From SIG452 sp045631485 (GTDB taxonomy: Bacteria; Bacillota; Clostridia; UMGS1840): a stretch of 40,314 nt of DNA. The stretch lies in assembly GCA_045631485.1 (NCBI GenBank), contig JAZQUU010000005.1:1-40314 (forward strand), written 5' to 3'. Of this stretch, positions 8,942-17,732 are shown piece by piece; the first letter of the stretch is position 1, and the number at the start of each line of letters is the position of its first letter. The position numbers were made by a program, and so were the translations under genes. Below the pieces are notes generated by a model, which saw nothing but the letters and a program-made list of their open reading frames with translations, made no database searches and was not told the DNA's origin.

Positions 8942-10798
8942 ATGAAACAAAAAATTTGTGTTGTTTTGGCAATGCTTTTAGCGATTTTGATGTTTAGCGT
9001 AACCGCATCTGCAAAAAGCGTTAATTTCACCGGTCAGGTTCAGGGGGATACGAAAGCAATTTCGCTTCTGGTCACAAAATCGGGTGCGGATATTCATCGT
9101 TTGAATCCTTTGGATATTGTGTATATCAATCAGGCAATGGTTTCAGAAGATGGCACATTTACTCTGAAAATGCCTCTGCTTAGCGGAGATTTTGAAACAC
9201 ATACCAACGCAGATCACTATGCCGTGGAAGAGGTTCCCAAAAAAACAGTATATCTTAGTGCCAACGGCAATGATGAAAATGACGGTTTTTCCTTGGGTGC
9301 ACCGAAGAAGACTTTTGCATCCGTGTATCGTATGTTGGATGAGGTGGCGGAAATTGTGCTTGTATCCGATATGAGCCTTTCTGTGCCGCAAACCGAATAC
9401 GAGGGCACTCTTATCATCAAAGGGAACACAGGAACAGAAAAACTGAGTGTTTCAGGTTTGAACATAAAAGGAAATTTAAAGTTTGATAATCTTGTATTTC
9501 ACGGCACCAATAACGGAAGCGACGGCGTAAGCTGCTACATCTTTGCCAACGGATATTCTCTGGAAATGGGCAGTAATCTGACCTCCACGGGAAGATTAAC
9601 CGTTTACGGCGGAAAAAGCCGAGAAGCGGTAGAAAGCACTGACTTAAAATTATACGGCGGACAGTATAAAGGGATTTATGCCGGCGGTTATAACGGTGCG
9701 GTAACAGGAGATACCCATGTGATTGTGGGCGGCAATGTGAACCCCCATGACGGTGTGGATGATTCCAAAGAATCCGAATTATCTCCCACCTATGTATACG
9801 GCGGAAGCTATAACGCCTTAGTTGGCGGAAAAACCAACGTAACCATTACCGGCAATGCAACCGTCAATACCGTTGTGGGTGCAGGAAACGGCGCAAACGG
9901 TACCGCAAAAGATACCAATGTTAATATTGAGGGCGGTCGTGTGATGAATGTGTACGGCGGTGCTCTATCAGGCGGTGCGGCATTGACCGATTGTGATACC
10001 CATATCACCATGATGGGCGGATGTGTGGAAGGAATTTTTGGTGGTTCTCTGGATCAGTTAATGTCCGGCAGCACCAATATCAAAATTTACGGCGGTGAAG
10101 TAACCAGACGTATTTACGGCGGTTGTAATCTGGATAATGTCAGCGGAAAATATGTAAACGGAACCACTGTAATTGAAATTTATCCTGAGGCACAATTGTG
10201 TACAGGAAACGGTTTAAGCTGGTTAAATAAACTGGATATGGGGATTTATGCAGGAAGCCGTAGTAATTCCAACACCAACGAAAAGAATTATATTGTATTT
10301 TCTGATGATTGTTACGAAACACAAAAATCATCTGTCAAAAAAGCTGCAACTTATATGGTAAATGTTGCAGGAGATGGAGCGTTTTCTTTTGCAGAAACTT
10401 ATGGCGTGATTAACCTTCCTTCCGAAATGGGAAGAGGAGCACTGGTAAATGATGTAAGACATATTGCAGGTGACGTGCAATTAAGTAACGGCATCAACCA
10501 AATTGAATTTGACGGCATCACCGAGGCAACCGCACAGAAACAAAAAAATGTTGTTACAGGGAATGTAACGGTTGATGTGGACGAAAGCTATCTGATGATG
10601 GCTGCGGTTTATGAAGCCGACACCAATCGTATGGTTGGGATTCAGATTGCAGACACCGCATTCGGGGAAGAAAGCTTTGATTTGGATGTAAGTTGTGCTT
10701 TTGTGCAGGGAAAACAATACCTTGTGAAATTATTTGTCTGGAACAATTTAGAAAGCTTAACGGCGCTTAATATGCAGTATATTATCAATTTAAAGTAA
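8942..10798 (+). CDS. Secreted beta-helix-like surface protein
   Basis: Secreted 618-aa protein with a signal peptide at residues 1-24 (cleavage near 'TASAK'). The N-terminal domain (about 25-95) is a small beta sandwich. Next comes 'VYLSANGNDENDGFSLG', the typical opening of pectin-lyase-fold right-handed beta-helix proteins. Residues about 150-450 contain short glycine-rich turns repeated as 'YGGxY', 'NVYGGA' and 'GIFGG', fitting helix coils. The C-terminal about 90 residues form a beta domain with 'LVKLFVWNN', like those of the two LRR proteins. No lyase catalytic residues could be identified, so binding or structural function is as likely as catalysis. An upstream in-frame ATG at 8882 exists, but the ribosome site and signal peptide favour 8942. 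Confidence 0.82.
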   Translation: MKQKICVVLAMLLAILMFSVTASAKSVNFTGQVQGDTKAISLLVTKSGADIHRLNPLDIVYINQAMVSEDGTFTLKMPLLSGDFETHTNADHYAVEEVPKKTVYLSANGNDENDGFSLGAPKKTFASVYRMLDEVAEIVLVSDMSLSVPQTEYEGTLIIKGNTGTEKLSVSGLNIKGNLKFDNLVFHGTNNGSDGVSCYIFANGYSLEMGSNLTSTGRLTVYGGKSREAVESTDLKLYGGQYKGIYAGGYNGAVTGDTHVIVGGNVNPHDGVDDSKESELSPTYVYGGSYNALVGGKTNVTITGNATVNTVVGAGNGANGTAKDTNVNIEGGRVMNVYGGALSGGAALTDCDTHITMMGGCVEGIFGGSLDQLMSGSTNIKIYGGEVTRRIYGGCNLDNVSGKYVNGTTVIEIYPEAQLCTGNGLSWLNKLDMGIYAGSRSNSNTNEKNYIVFSDDCYETQKSSVKKAATYMVNVAGDGAFSFAETYGVINLPSEMGRGALVNDVRHIAGDVQLSNGINQIEFDGITEATAQKQKNVVTGNVTVDVDESYLMMAAVYEADTNRMVGIQIADTAFGEESFDLDVSCAFVQGKQYLVKLFVWNNLESLTALNMQYIINLK

Positions 10799-10829
10799 CC
10801 ATATCACAGAAAGATTTGGAGGGAACAGT

Positions 10830-13811
10830 ATGAGTTTTATTAAGGCAAAGGTTCAAACCATTAAGAATAAACTTGCCGCATTGAGAACGGTAGAATCTAA
10901 GGTTTTGGAATTTGAATATATTGAATGTCCGGAATATAAGAAGAATAATGTGCCGCCAAGTCTTTCCGAGAATTGGAAAAAGCCGCCCGAAAACGACACT
11001 TTCGGCGGAGTGGATACGCATTTCTGGATTCATCTTACTATTCCGAAAATAGAGAAAAGAGAAGGTCAGGAAGCCCGTTTTTGTGTGAGAACGGGGAAAG
11101 AAGGTCTGTGGGATGCCAGAACCCCGCAGTTTATTGTGTATGCCAACGGAAAAACCGAGCAGGCATTTGATGTAAATCACACCTGGATGCCCTTGGAATA
11201 TGACAAGGATTATGACATTTATCTGTATCTTTATTCCGGTTTGGTAGGATTGCCGTATCAGACGATTTTATCCTTATCCTTTACCGATATTGAAACAGAA
11301 GCGCTTTATTATGATATCAATGTTCCCTTAAGTTGTCTTGCAAAATTGGATGAAAGTTCCTATGAGTATCATCAGATTTTGGATTGTTTGGATAAAGCGT
11401 TATTAAAATTGGATTTAAGAGATTGCAAATCGCAGGAATATCATCAGAGTGTGAAAGAAGCCAGAAAATATCTGGAAGAGGAATTCTATGGCAAAATTTG
11501 CGGCAATTCCAATGCGGTAGTAAGTTGTATCGGCCACACTCATATTGATGTTGCCTGGTTATGGACCGTGGCACAGACCCGTGAAAAAGCACAAAGAAGC
11601 TTTGCAACGGTGATTCAGATGATGAAGCGGTATCCCGAATATAAATTTATGTCCAGCCAGCCTCAACTGTACAGTTTTGTGAAAAAAGATGACCCTGCAT
11701 TGTATGCGGAAATCAAACAAGCTGTAAAAGAGGGCAGATGGGAAGCAGAGGGCGCAATGTGGTTGGAGCCCGACGTGAATTTAGCAAGCGGGGAAAGCTT
11801 AATCCGTCAGATGATTTACGGAAAGCGTTTTATGAAAGAAGAATTTGGGGTGGATAACAAAATTCTGTGGCTTCCCGATGTGTTTGGTTATACCGGTGCG
11901 TTGCCTCAGATTATGAGAAAGTGTAATGTAACACAGTTTTTCACCACCAAAATGACCTGGAACGAAAGCAATAAAATGCCCAATGATATGTTTATCTGGG
12001 AGGGCATTGACGGAAGTCAGGTATTTGCAGCATTTGAATATGCTTATTCTACCGAAATCACCCCCAATTATGTGTATGATTACTGGAAGAAATTTAAAAA
12101 TAAATCCTTACATAATGAAACCCTTTTAACCTTTGGTTTTGCAGACGGCGGTGGCGGACCCACCTACGAAATGATGGAAAACTATAAGCGTTTTAATCGC
12201 GGAATTCCCGGGATGCCAAAAACCGAAATTAAAACTGCCGGAGAATATTTTGATAAAGCCGAAGAAGCCTTTTATAAAAACTGCGATGCATTAAAAACCA
12301 CTCCCAAATGGGTAGGCGAAATGTATCTGGAAATGCACAGAGGTACCTACACCTCCATGGCAAGAAACAAAAAATTCAACCGTAAATCGGAAAATCTTTA
12401 TATGAGCGTGGAAAACATCGGCGTAAACGATATGTTGCTTTTGGGCAATTCCTATCCCGAAGCAACCATTCGGGAAAATATGGAAACGATGCTTTTAAAT
12501 CAGTTTCACGATATTCTGCCCGGTTCTTCCATTAAAGACGTTTATGATGTGACCGACAGGGAATATGCGAAAATTATTTCCGACGGGGAAGCCCTGTTGG
12601 AAAACGGTCTTTCTCACATCAAAAATAACTTAAATACCAAAGGCGGACTCTTTGTTTATAATCCCGCTCCCTACACCGTAAGTGATTATGTAACGGTGGA
12701 TGGGGAAGAATATTATGCCGAAAATATCCCCGCAAGAGGCTGGAAGGTTGTTGATGCGAAGAAAACCGATGCAACCACCGTTGTAACCAAATTCAGCCTG
12801 GAAAACGAATTCTTAAAAGTGGTATTCGATGAAAATTATCACATCGTGTCTGTTTATGATAAAGAAAACGACCGAGAAGTGATTGCAAAAGGGGAAGCGG
12901 CAAACAGATTTACCGTTTACGAAGATTATCCCAGAGAATACGATGCCTGGGAAATTACCGATTATTACAAACAGAAATTCTGGACCATTGACGATGTTTC
13001 AGGCGTCGAACTGTTAAAAGACGGAATCAGAATTAAAAGAAATTATCAAAAATCCTCTTTTTCTCAGGATATCATCTTAAAACCGAATTCCAAACGAATT
13101 GATTTTAACACCACCATCAATTGGCAGGAAGACCATGTTCTTTTAAAAACCTTGTTCCCGGTAGATGTGAGAAGCACCGATGCAACCTATGATATTCAGT
13201 TTGGTAATGTGACCCGACCCACTCACAGAAACAATACCTGGGATGCGGCGAAGTTTGAAGTGGTGGCTCACAAGTGGGCAGACCTTTCCGAAGGGAACTA
13301 CGGGGTCAGCTTGTTAAATGATTGCAAATACGGATACAGCATCGAAGATAATATGATGGGATTATCCTTATTAAAAGCGGCAACCTATCCCAATCCGATG
13401 GCAGACAGAGAGGTGCACATTTTCACCTATTCACTCTATCCGCATAGCGGAGATTTCAGACAGGGCGGTACCGTAAAAGAAGGCTACAAGCTGAATATGC
13501 CCTTGGTGGCAAGTGTGGTGGAAGAAACTCACGGAATGTTAAGCGACACTCTGACTTTGTTAGAATGTGAAAACGAAAATGTAGTTATCGAAACCATCAA
13601 AAAAGCAGAGGATGATAACTCTGTTGTGGTGAGAATGTATGATGCCTATAATCAAAGAGGAAAAGCAAGCATCAAAGTGAACTTCCCCTATCGTGAAGTT
13701 TATGTTTGTGATATGCTGGAAAATCCTTTGGAAAAATTGGAGCCGAATGGAGATATGATCAAGGTTCCCGTTGGCAACTTTGAAATTGTTACATTGAAAT
13801 TTGTTATGTAA
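10830..13811 (+). CDS. GH38 alpha-mannosidase
   Basis: Cytoplasmic alpha-mannosidase of glycoside hydrolase family 38, which removes terminal alpha-linked mannose using a divalent metal. The 993-aa length is normal. Metal ligands H238 and D240 lie in 'GHTHIDVAWLW'; the nucleophile is D350 in 'WLPDVFGYTGALPQ', which also binds the metal; the late ligand region is H560 in 'QFHDILPGSSIKDVY'. Residues 1-230 are an N-terminal beta domain plus linker, about 230-600 the catalytic and helical part, and the rest the C-terminal beta domains. There is no signal peptide, so it acts on imported oligosaccharides. GGAGGG at 10818-10823 precedes the start. It is followed 12 bases later by the GH36 gene and is clearly in the same operon. 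Confidence 0.96.
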   Translation: MSFIKAKVQTIKNKLAALRTVESKVLEFEYIECPEYKKNNVPPSLSENWKKPPENDTFGGVDTHFWIHLTIPKIEKREGQEARFCVRTGKEGLWDARTPQFIVYANGKTEQAFDVNHTWMPLEYDKDYDIYLYLYSGLVGLPYQTILSLSFTDIETEALYYDINVPLSCLAKLDESSYEYHQILDCLDKALLKLDLRDCKSQEYHQSVKEARKYLEEEFYGKICGNSNAVVSCIGHTHIDVAWLWTVAQTREKAQRSFATVIQMMKRYPEYKFMSSQPQLYSFVKKDDPALYAEIKQAVKEGRWEAEGAMWLEPDVNLASGESLIRQMIYGKRFMKEEFGVDNKILWLPDVFGYTGALPQIMRKCNVTQFFTTKMTWNESNKMPNDMFIWEGIDGSQVFAAFEYAYSTEITPNYVYDYWKKFKNKSLHNETLLTFGFADGGGGPTYEMMENYKRFNRGIPGMPKTEIKTAGEYFDKAEEAFYKNCDALKTTPKWVGEMYLEMHRGTYTSMARNKKFNRKSENLYMSVENIGVNDMLLLGNSYPEATIRENMETMLLNQFHDILPGSSIKDVYDVTDREYAKIISDGEALLENGLSHIKNNLNTKGGLFVYNPAPYTVSDYVTVDGEEYYAENIPARGWKVVDAKKTDATTVVTKFSLENEFLKVVFDENYHIVSVYDKENDREVIAKGEAANRFTVYEDYPREYDAWEITDYYKQKFWTIDDVSGVELLKDGIRIKRNYQKSSFSQDIILKPNSKRIDFNTTINWQEDHVLLKTLFPVDVRSTDATYDIQFGNVTRPTHRNNTWDAAKFEVVAHKWADLSEGNYGVSLLNDCKYGYSIEDNMMGLSLLKAATYPNPMADREVHIFTYSLYPHSGDFRQGGTVKEGYKLNMPLVASVVEETHGMLSDTLTLLECENENVVIETIKKAEDDNSVVVRMYDAYNQRGKASIKVNFPYREVYVCDMLENPLEKLEPNGDMIKVPVGNFEIVTLKFVM

Positions 13812-13823
13812 GAGGACAAATCT

Positions 13824-15785
13824 ATGGAGAATCAAAATTATTTCAGTCTGATTAAAAACAGTGAAGAAACTCATACCAGTTGTTTAAAAACCGTTACCGT
13901 AACCGAGGATGATGCCATTTATACCGAGGATAAAACAGTAAAATTAGCACATCATACCAAGAAGGTTTGCGGAAGCACCGAATGCTTTACCACCATTACC
14001 AACGCATCTTCCGAATGTATGGATGTAAATCAGATCAGTTCTGCATTTATTGAAATTAAAAACGAGGGGAAATTGCCCTGGCACGATGAAGAAAAATATA
14101 AAATTCATTTTTGCCAGAGTGCGTGGCTCGGAGAAGGTCAATGGAACAGTTCCACCTTGGATAATTTGGGAATGTATCAGGTGTATGATGACCATCAACA
14201 TCGAAATTATGCTTGTATTTCCTCCAAAGGAAGCTGGAGTACCTCCCGTTACTATCCCTTGGTGATGGTAGAAGATTTGGAGCTTGGGAAAATTCATTAT
14301 TTTGAAATCAAGTCTTCTGCTTCCTGGTATGTTGAATTCTGCATTGAATATAACGAGAATCAGGAAGAAACCTTGCACGTCTTTTTGTCGGACAGTTGCG
14401 AAAAGAATGATTGTTGGAATAAGAATCTGCAGCCCGGGGAAAGCTATCAGACCGCAACGGTTGTATATGGAACGGTGGATGGCGGCTTTGAAGAAGCGGT
14501 AAAAGAATTGATTGATTATAAAAGAGCCGATTCCAAAGTGCAGTTTGAAAATAAGTTTCCGCCGGTATGCTTTAATGACTATATGAACTGTTGCTGGGCG
14601 ATGCCGTCTTACGAAAAAACCACTGCCTTAATTGATAAAGCCGCAGAGCTTGGCGTTGAAGTGTTTTGCATTGATTCCGGTTGGCAGGCACCTTTACTCA
14701 ACGATTATATTCGCGGAAAAGGGGATTGGGCGGTATCGAAAAGCAGATTTTTGCCCAAATCCTTTGAAGAGATTATTGAGTATATCAATTCCAAAGGAAT
14801 GAAATGCGGTGCCTGGCTTGAAATTGAAGCTGTTATGGAAGGTGGTTTAAGCTTTACCGAGTTAGACCGGTACATCTTAAGAAGAAGAAATCATCGGATT
14901 GGCAAAACCATTTCCTTCTTTGATTTTACCACTGAATTTATTCAGAATAAGATAGAAAAAGTTTTTGATATGCTCTATGGAATGGGTATCCGATACATCA
15001 AAAACGACTACAACCAGACTCTTGGTATCGGTTGCGACGGCGACTATTCCATGAGCGAAACTATGCGGGAAAATATGATTGCATTTTGCAAGTTTATTGA
15101 TAAAATTCAATCCAAGTATCCCGATCTGATTATTGAAAACTGTGGTAGTGGCGGTATGAGATGCGATAGTGAAACCCTTTCTCATTTCCATTTGGAAAGC
15201 ACCAGTGACCAGGAGGTTTATACCTGCAATCCGTCCATTATCTGCGGTTCTCTTTCGTATATGCCCGTAGAAAAGGCAGGGGTGTGGGCATATCCTTATC
15301 CCGTTCGTTATAACGACAGAATGGAATATGAGATTTTCCCGGATGACTATACCAACGGTTATCAAACATCCTTTAATATGGTCAATGCCATGATGGGGCT
15401 GATGTATCTTTCCGGCAGAATTGATGCTGCAGACGAGCTCAATACTTGCCTGATGAAGGATGCAATTCATACCTATAAAGAAATTAGACGTGATTATCCG
15501 TCGGCATATCCCATTTATCCTATGGGAACCTTCCGACTTAAAGATAAGGGAATCAAGACCTTAGGCTTGTATGTTCCCGAAAAAAAGATAGCCTACATAG
15601 CAATCTGGAAAATCAATACCGAACAGTCTGAATTAACTGTTGATTTATCCAAATACGGAAATCTTACAACAGCCGAAAAGCTGTATCCCGAATTAAATAA
15701 CTATGTATTGACATATTCGGGCAATTGTATCACTGCAAAGTTCCCCGAAGGAAATTGCGCAATGATTACGAAAATTGAATTTTAA
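13824..15785 (+). CDS. GH36-type alpha-galactosidase
   Basis: Retaining alpha-galactosidase or related alpha-glycosidase of clan GH-D (GH36, melibiase-like), 653 aa, no signal peptide. The TIM-barrel part begins near residue 245 ('CFNDYMNCCWAMPSYEKT'), with nucleophile D395 in 'YIKNDYNQT', the cysteine/glycine loop 'ENCGSGGMRCD', and acid/base D462 in 'STSDQEVY'. The N-terminal about 240 residues form the beta supersandwich domain and the C-terminal about 80 a small beta domain. Classical GH36 enzymes have KWDMNR around the nucleophile; the variant KNDYN here indicates a divergent subgroup, so galactose is the likely but unproven sugar. Only 12 bases separate it from the mannosidase, with AAGAGGA just before the start. 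Confidence 0.88.
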   Translation: MENQNYFSLIKNSEETHTSCLKTVTVTEDDAIYTEDKTVKLAHHTKKVCGSTECFTTITNASSECMDVNQISSAFIEIKNEGKLPWHDEEKYKIHFCQSAWLGEGQWNSSTLDNLGMYQVYDDHQHRNYACISSKGSWSTSRYYPLVMVEDLELGKIHYFEIKSSASWYVEFCIEYNENQEETLHVFLSDSCEKNDCWNKNLQPGESYQTATVVYGTVDGGFEEAVKELIDYKRADSKVQFENKFPPVCFNDYMNCCWAMPSYEKTTALIDKAAELGVEVFCIDSGWQAPLLNDYIRGKGDWAVSKSRFLPKSFEEIIEYINSKGMKCGAWLEIEAVMEGGLSFTELDRYILRRRNHRIGKTISFFDFTTEFIQNKIEKVFDMLYGMGIRYIKNDYNQTLGIGCDGDYSMSETMRENMIAFCKFIDKIQSKYPDLIIENCGSGGMRCDSETLSHFHLESTSDQEVYTCNPSIICGSLSYMPVEKAGVWAYPYPVRYNDRMEYEIFPDDYTNGYQTSFNMVNAMMGLMYLSGRIDAADELNTCLMKDAIHTYKEIRRDYPSAYPIYPMGTFRLKDKGIKTLGLYVPEKKIAYIAIWKINTEQSELTVDLSKYGNLTTAEKLYPELNNYVLTYSGNCITAKFPEGNCAMITKIEF

Positions 15786-15809
15786 AACGTGGCAGTGAGG
15801 TGATAGAGC

Positions 15810-17720
15810 ATGTATCAGTTATCAGCATACATCAATACCTTAAGTGGTGAAAAAAGAACCTTGTTTGTGGATACCGTGCAAACTGATTGTAACGGCGTTA
15901 TTGCGGTGTCAATCAGCGGTGTTTCCAAGCTTCCCATAAACGGAGAATTTGGTGCGGCAATCGAATTTGAAATTCCCGGGATGAAACGCTTTATGGCAAA
16001 CACCCGACACAGCGAATTTTGGTGTTCTCCTGCCTTCGGAAACACATATTCTCAGATTCCCGATGAAACCCAGGGCTTTCTTTATGAAAAAGAGAATGGT
16101 GAATTCGGTGTGATTTTGCCGATTGTTTCGGAGCAATATAAATGTGTGCTTTGCGGTGGGGAAGACAAGGTTTGCGCTAAGTTATTCAGTTGGTATGATA
16201 AATTGTTTAAAGTGGAAGGACTTGCTTTTGTATATGCCGAAGGCAAAAATCCTTATGAATTACTGAAAAACTGCGCCAAAGAAGCCGTGAAGCTTTTAAA
16301 CAACGGTTTAAAAACCATAGAAGAACGAGACTATCCCGAATTGTTTACCTATCTTGGCTGGTGCAGTTGGGATGCCTTTGCAATCGGCGTTACCGAAGAT
16401 GATATCGTGGCAAAGTGTGACGAGTTTTCAAAGAAAGAAATTCCTGTAAAATGGATTGTATTGGACGATATGTGGGGCGATGTGAGAGATTTTCGCGGCA
16501 GAAGCTACAACTCCCGCGGTGAAATGATTGAACTGATGTATTCCTCCAAGCTCTATTCCAAGGAAGCGGCTCCCGAGCGTTTCCCCAACGGTTTAAAGGG
16601 TGTGATAGACAAAGCCAAAGACTTTGGTATGAAGGTTGGGATGTGGCTTCCCACAACCGGTTATTGGAGAGGAATCGACCCCGACGGGGAACTTTATAAA
16701 GATGTGAAGGATTACCTCATTCAGGCAGATAACGGAATTTATGTGCCTGATTACAAGCAGCAGAATGCTTATATGTATTACGACCATTTTAATTCCTTTT
16801 TCAGAAAATGCGGCGCAGAATTTGTAAAAATTGATAATCAGAGTATGAGCAGAAGATTTTACAAAGGAAAAGTGCCCGTAGGAGTTGCGGCAAGAGAATT
16901 CCATAATGCCATGGAAGCTTCCGTGTGCCAAAACTTTTCGGGGCAAATGATTAACTGTATGGGAATGGCTTCGGAGGATATGTTTAACAGAAGTAACAGC
17001 CCCATTATCCGATGCAGTGACGATTTTCTGCCCGAAAATAAAGCCTGGTTTACCAAACATATTATGCAATGCTCTTATAACACCTTAATTCACGGTCAGT
17101 TCTATTATTGTGACTGGGATATGTGGTGGACAGATGATGCACAAGGGGTAAAAAACAGTATTTTAAGAGCCATCAGCGGCGGTCCCGTGTATGTGAGTGA
17201 CAAGCTGGGAAGAAGCAAAAAAGAATTGCTTTTGCCCCTTGTTTTATCCGACGGTAAAGTGCTGATGTGCGACAGACCGGCTATGCCTACTGCAGATTGT
17301 TTAACGGTCGATGCCAAAACCTCCAAAAAGATTTTCAAACTTCAAAATATCTGTGGATACGGCGGCGTGATTGCAGCATTTAATCTGGACGAAAATGAGG
17401 ATGCGGTGTGCGGCAGTATTTCTCCCTCGGATATTGACGGACTTTCGGGAGAACGATTTGCGATTTACGAGCATTTTACCAAAGAACTCATTGTGTTAAA
17501 TAAAGATGAGCAATTTGAAATCACACTGAACAATGCAGACGAATTTAAGCTGTATGTGATTGTTCCGTTGGAAAACGGCTTCGGCGTGATTGGCAGATGC
17601 GATAAATACATTTCGCCCAAAACCGTGAAAGAAGTATCTCATAACAATATTGAGCTTTTTGAAGATGGTGAGTATGCTTATGTTGAAAATGAAAAGCTTG
17701 TCATCAAAAATAAAAAGTAA
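15810..17720 (+). CDS. GH36 / raffinose-synthase-family alpha-glycosidase
   Basis: Cytoplasmic glycosidase of the raffinose synthase/Sip1 branch of GH36, 636 aa. The barrel starts at about residue 180 with 'LGWCSWDAFAIGV' and 'WIVLDDMWGD'. Nucleophile D342 lies in 'FVKIDNQS'; the acid/base region is D404/D405 in 'RCSDDFLPEN', the RxSDDF signature of this branch. In bacteria, members hydrolyse alpha-galactosides, alpha-N-acetylgalactosaminides or related bonds; plant members transfer galactose, so synthase activity should not be assumed. The gene is 24 bases after the first GH36 gene with a GTGAGGTGA site at 15794-15802, and 12 bases before the LRR-SGNH gene. There is no signal peptide. Confidence 0.9.
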   Translation: MYQLSAYINTLSGEKRTLFVDTVQTDCNGVIAVSISGVSKLPINGEFGAAIEFEIPGMKRFMANTRHSEFWCSPAFGNTYSQIPDETQGFLYEKENGEFGVILPIVSEQYKCVLCGGEDKVCAKLFSWYDKLFKVEGLAFVYAEGKNPYELLKNCAKEAVKLLNNGLKTIEERDYPELFTYLGWCSWDAFAIGVTEDDIVAKCDEFSKKEIPVKWIVLDDMWGDVRDFRGRSYNSRGEMIELMYSSKLYSKEAAPERFPNGLKGVIDKAKDFGMKVGMWLPTTGYWRGIDPDGELYKDVKDYLIQADNGIYVPDYKQQNAYMYYDHFNSFFRKCGAEFVKIDNQSMSRRFYKGKVPVGVAAREFHNAMEASVCQNFSGQMINCMGMASEDMFNRSNSPIIRCSDDFLPENKAWFTKHIMQCSYNTLIHGQFYYCDWDMWWTDDAQGVKNSILRAISGGPVYVSDKLGRSKKELLLPLVLSDGKVLMCDRPAMPTADCLTVDAKTSKKIFKLQNICGYGGVIAAFNLDENEDAVCGSISPSDIDGLSGERFAIYEHFTKELIVLNKDEQFEITLNNADEFKLYVIVPLENGFGVIGRCDKYISPKTVKEVSHNNIELFEDGEYAYVENEKLVIKNKK

Positions 17721-17732
17721 AGGGGTTTTAAT

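Noticed and set aside
14877..15470. 197-aa reading frame on - inside the GH36 gene
   Set aside because: It lies wholly within a strongly supported glycosidase and has no family signature, so it is a shadow frame.
15810..17720. True raffinose synthase
   Set aside because: The family name comes from plant enzymes; a bacterial member next to other glycosidases is more likely hydrolytic.
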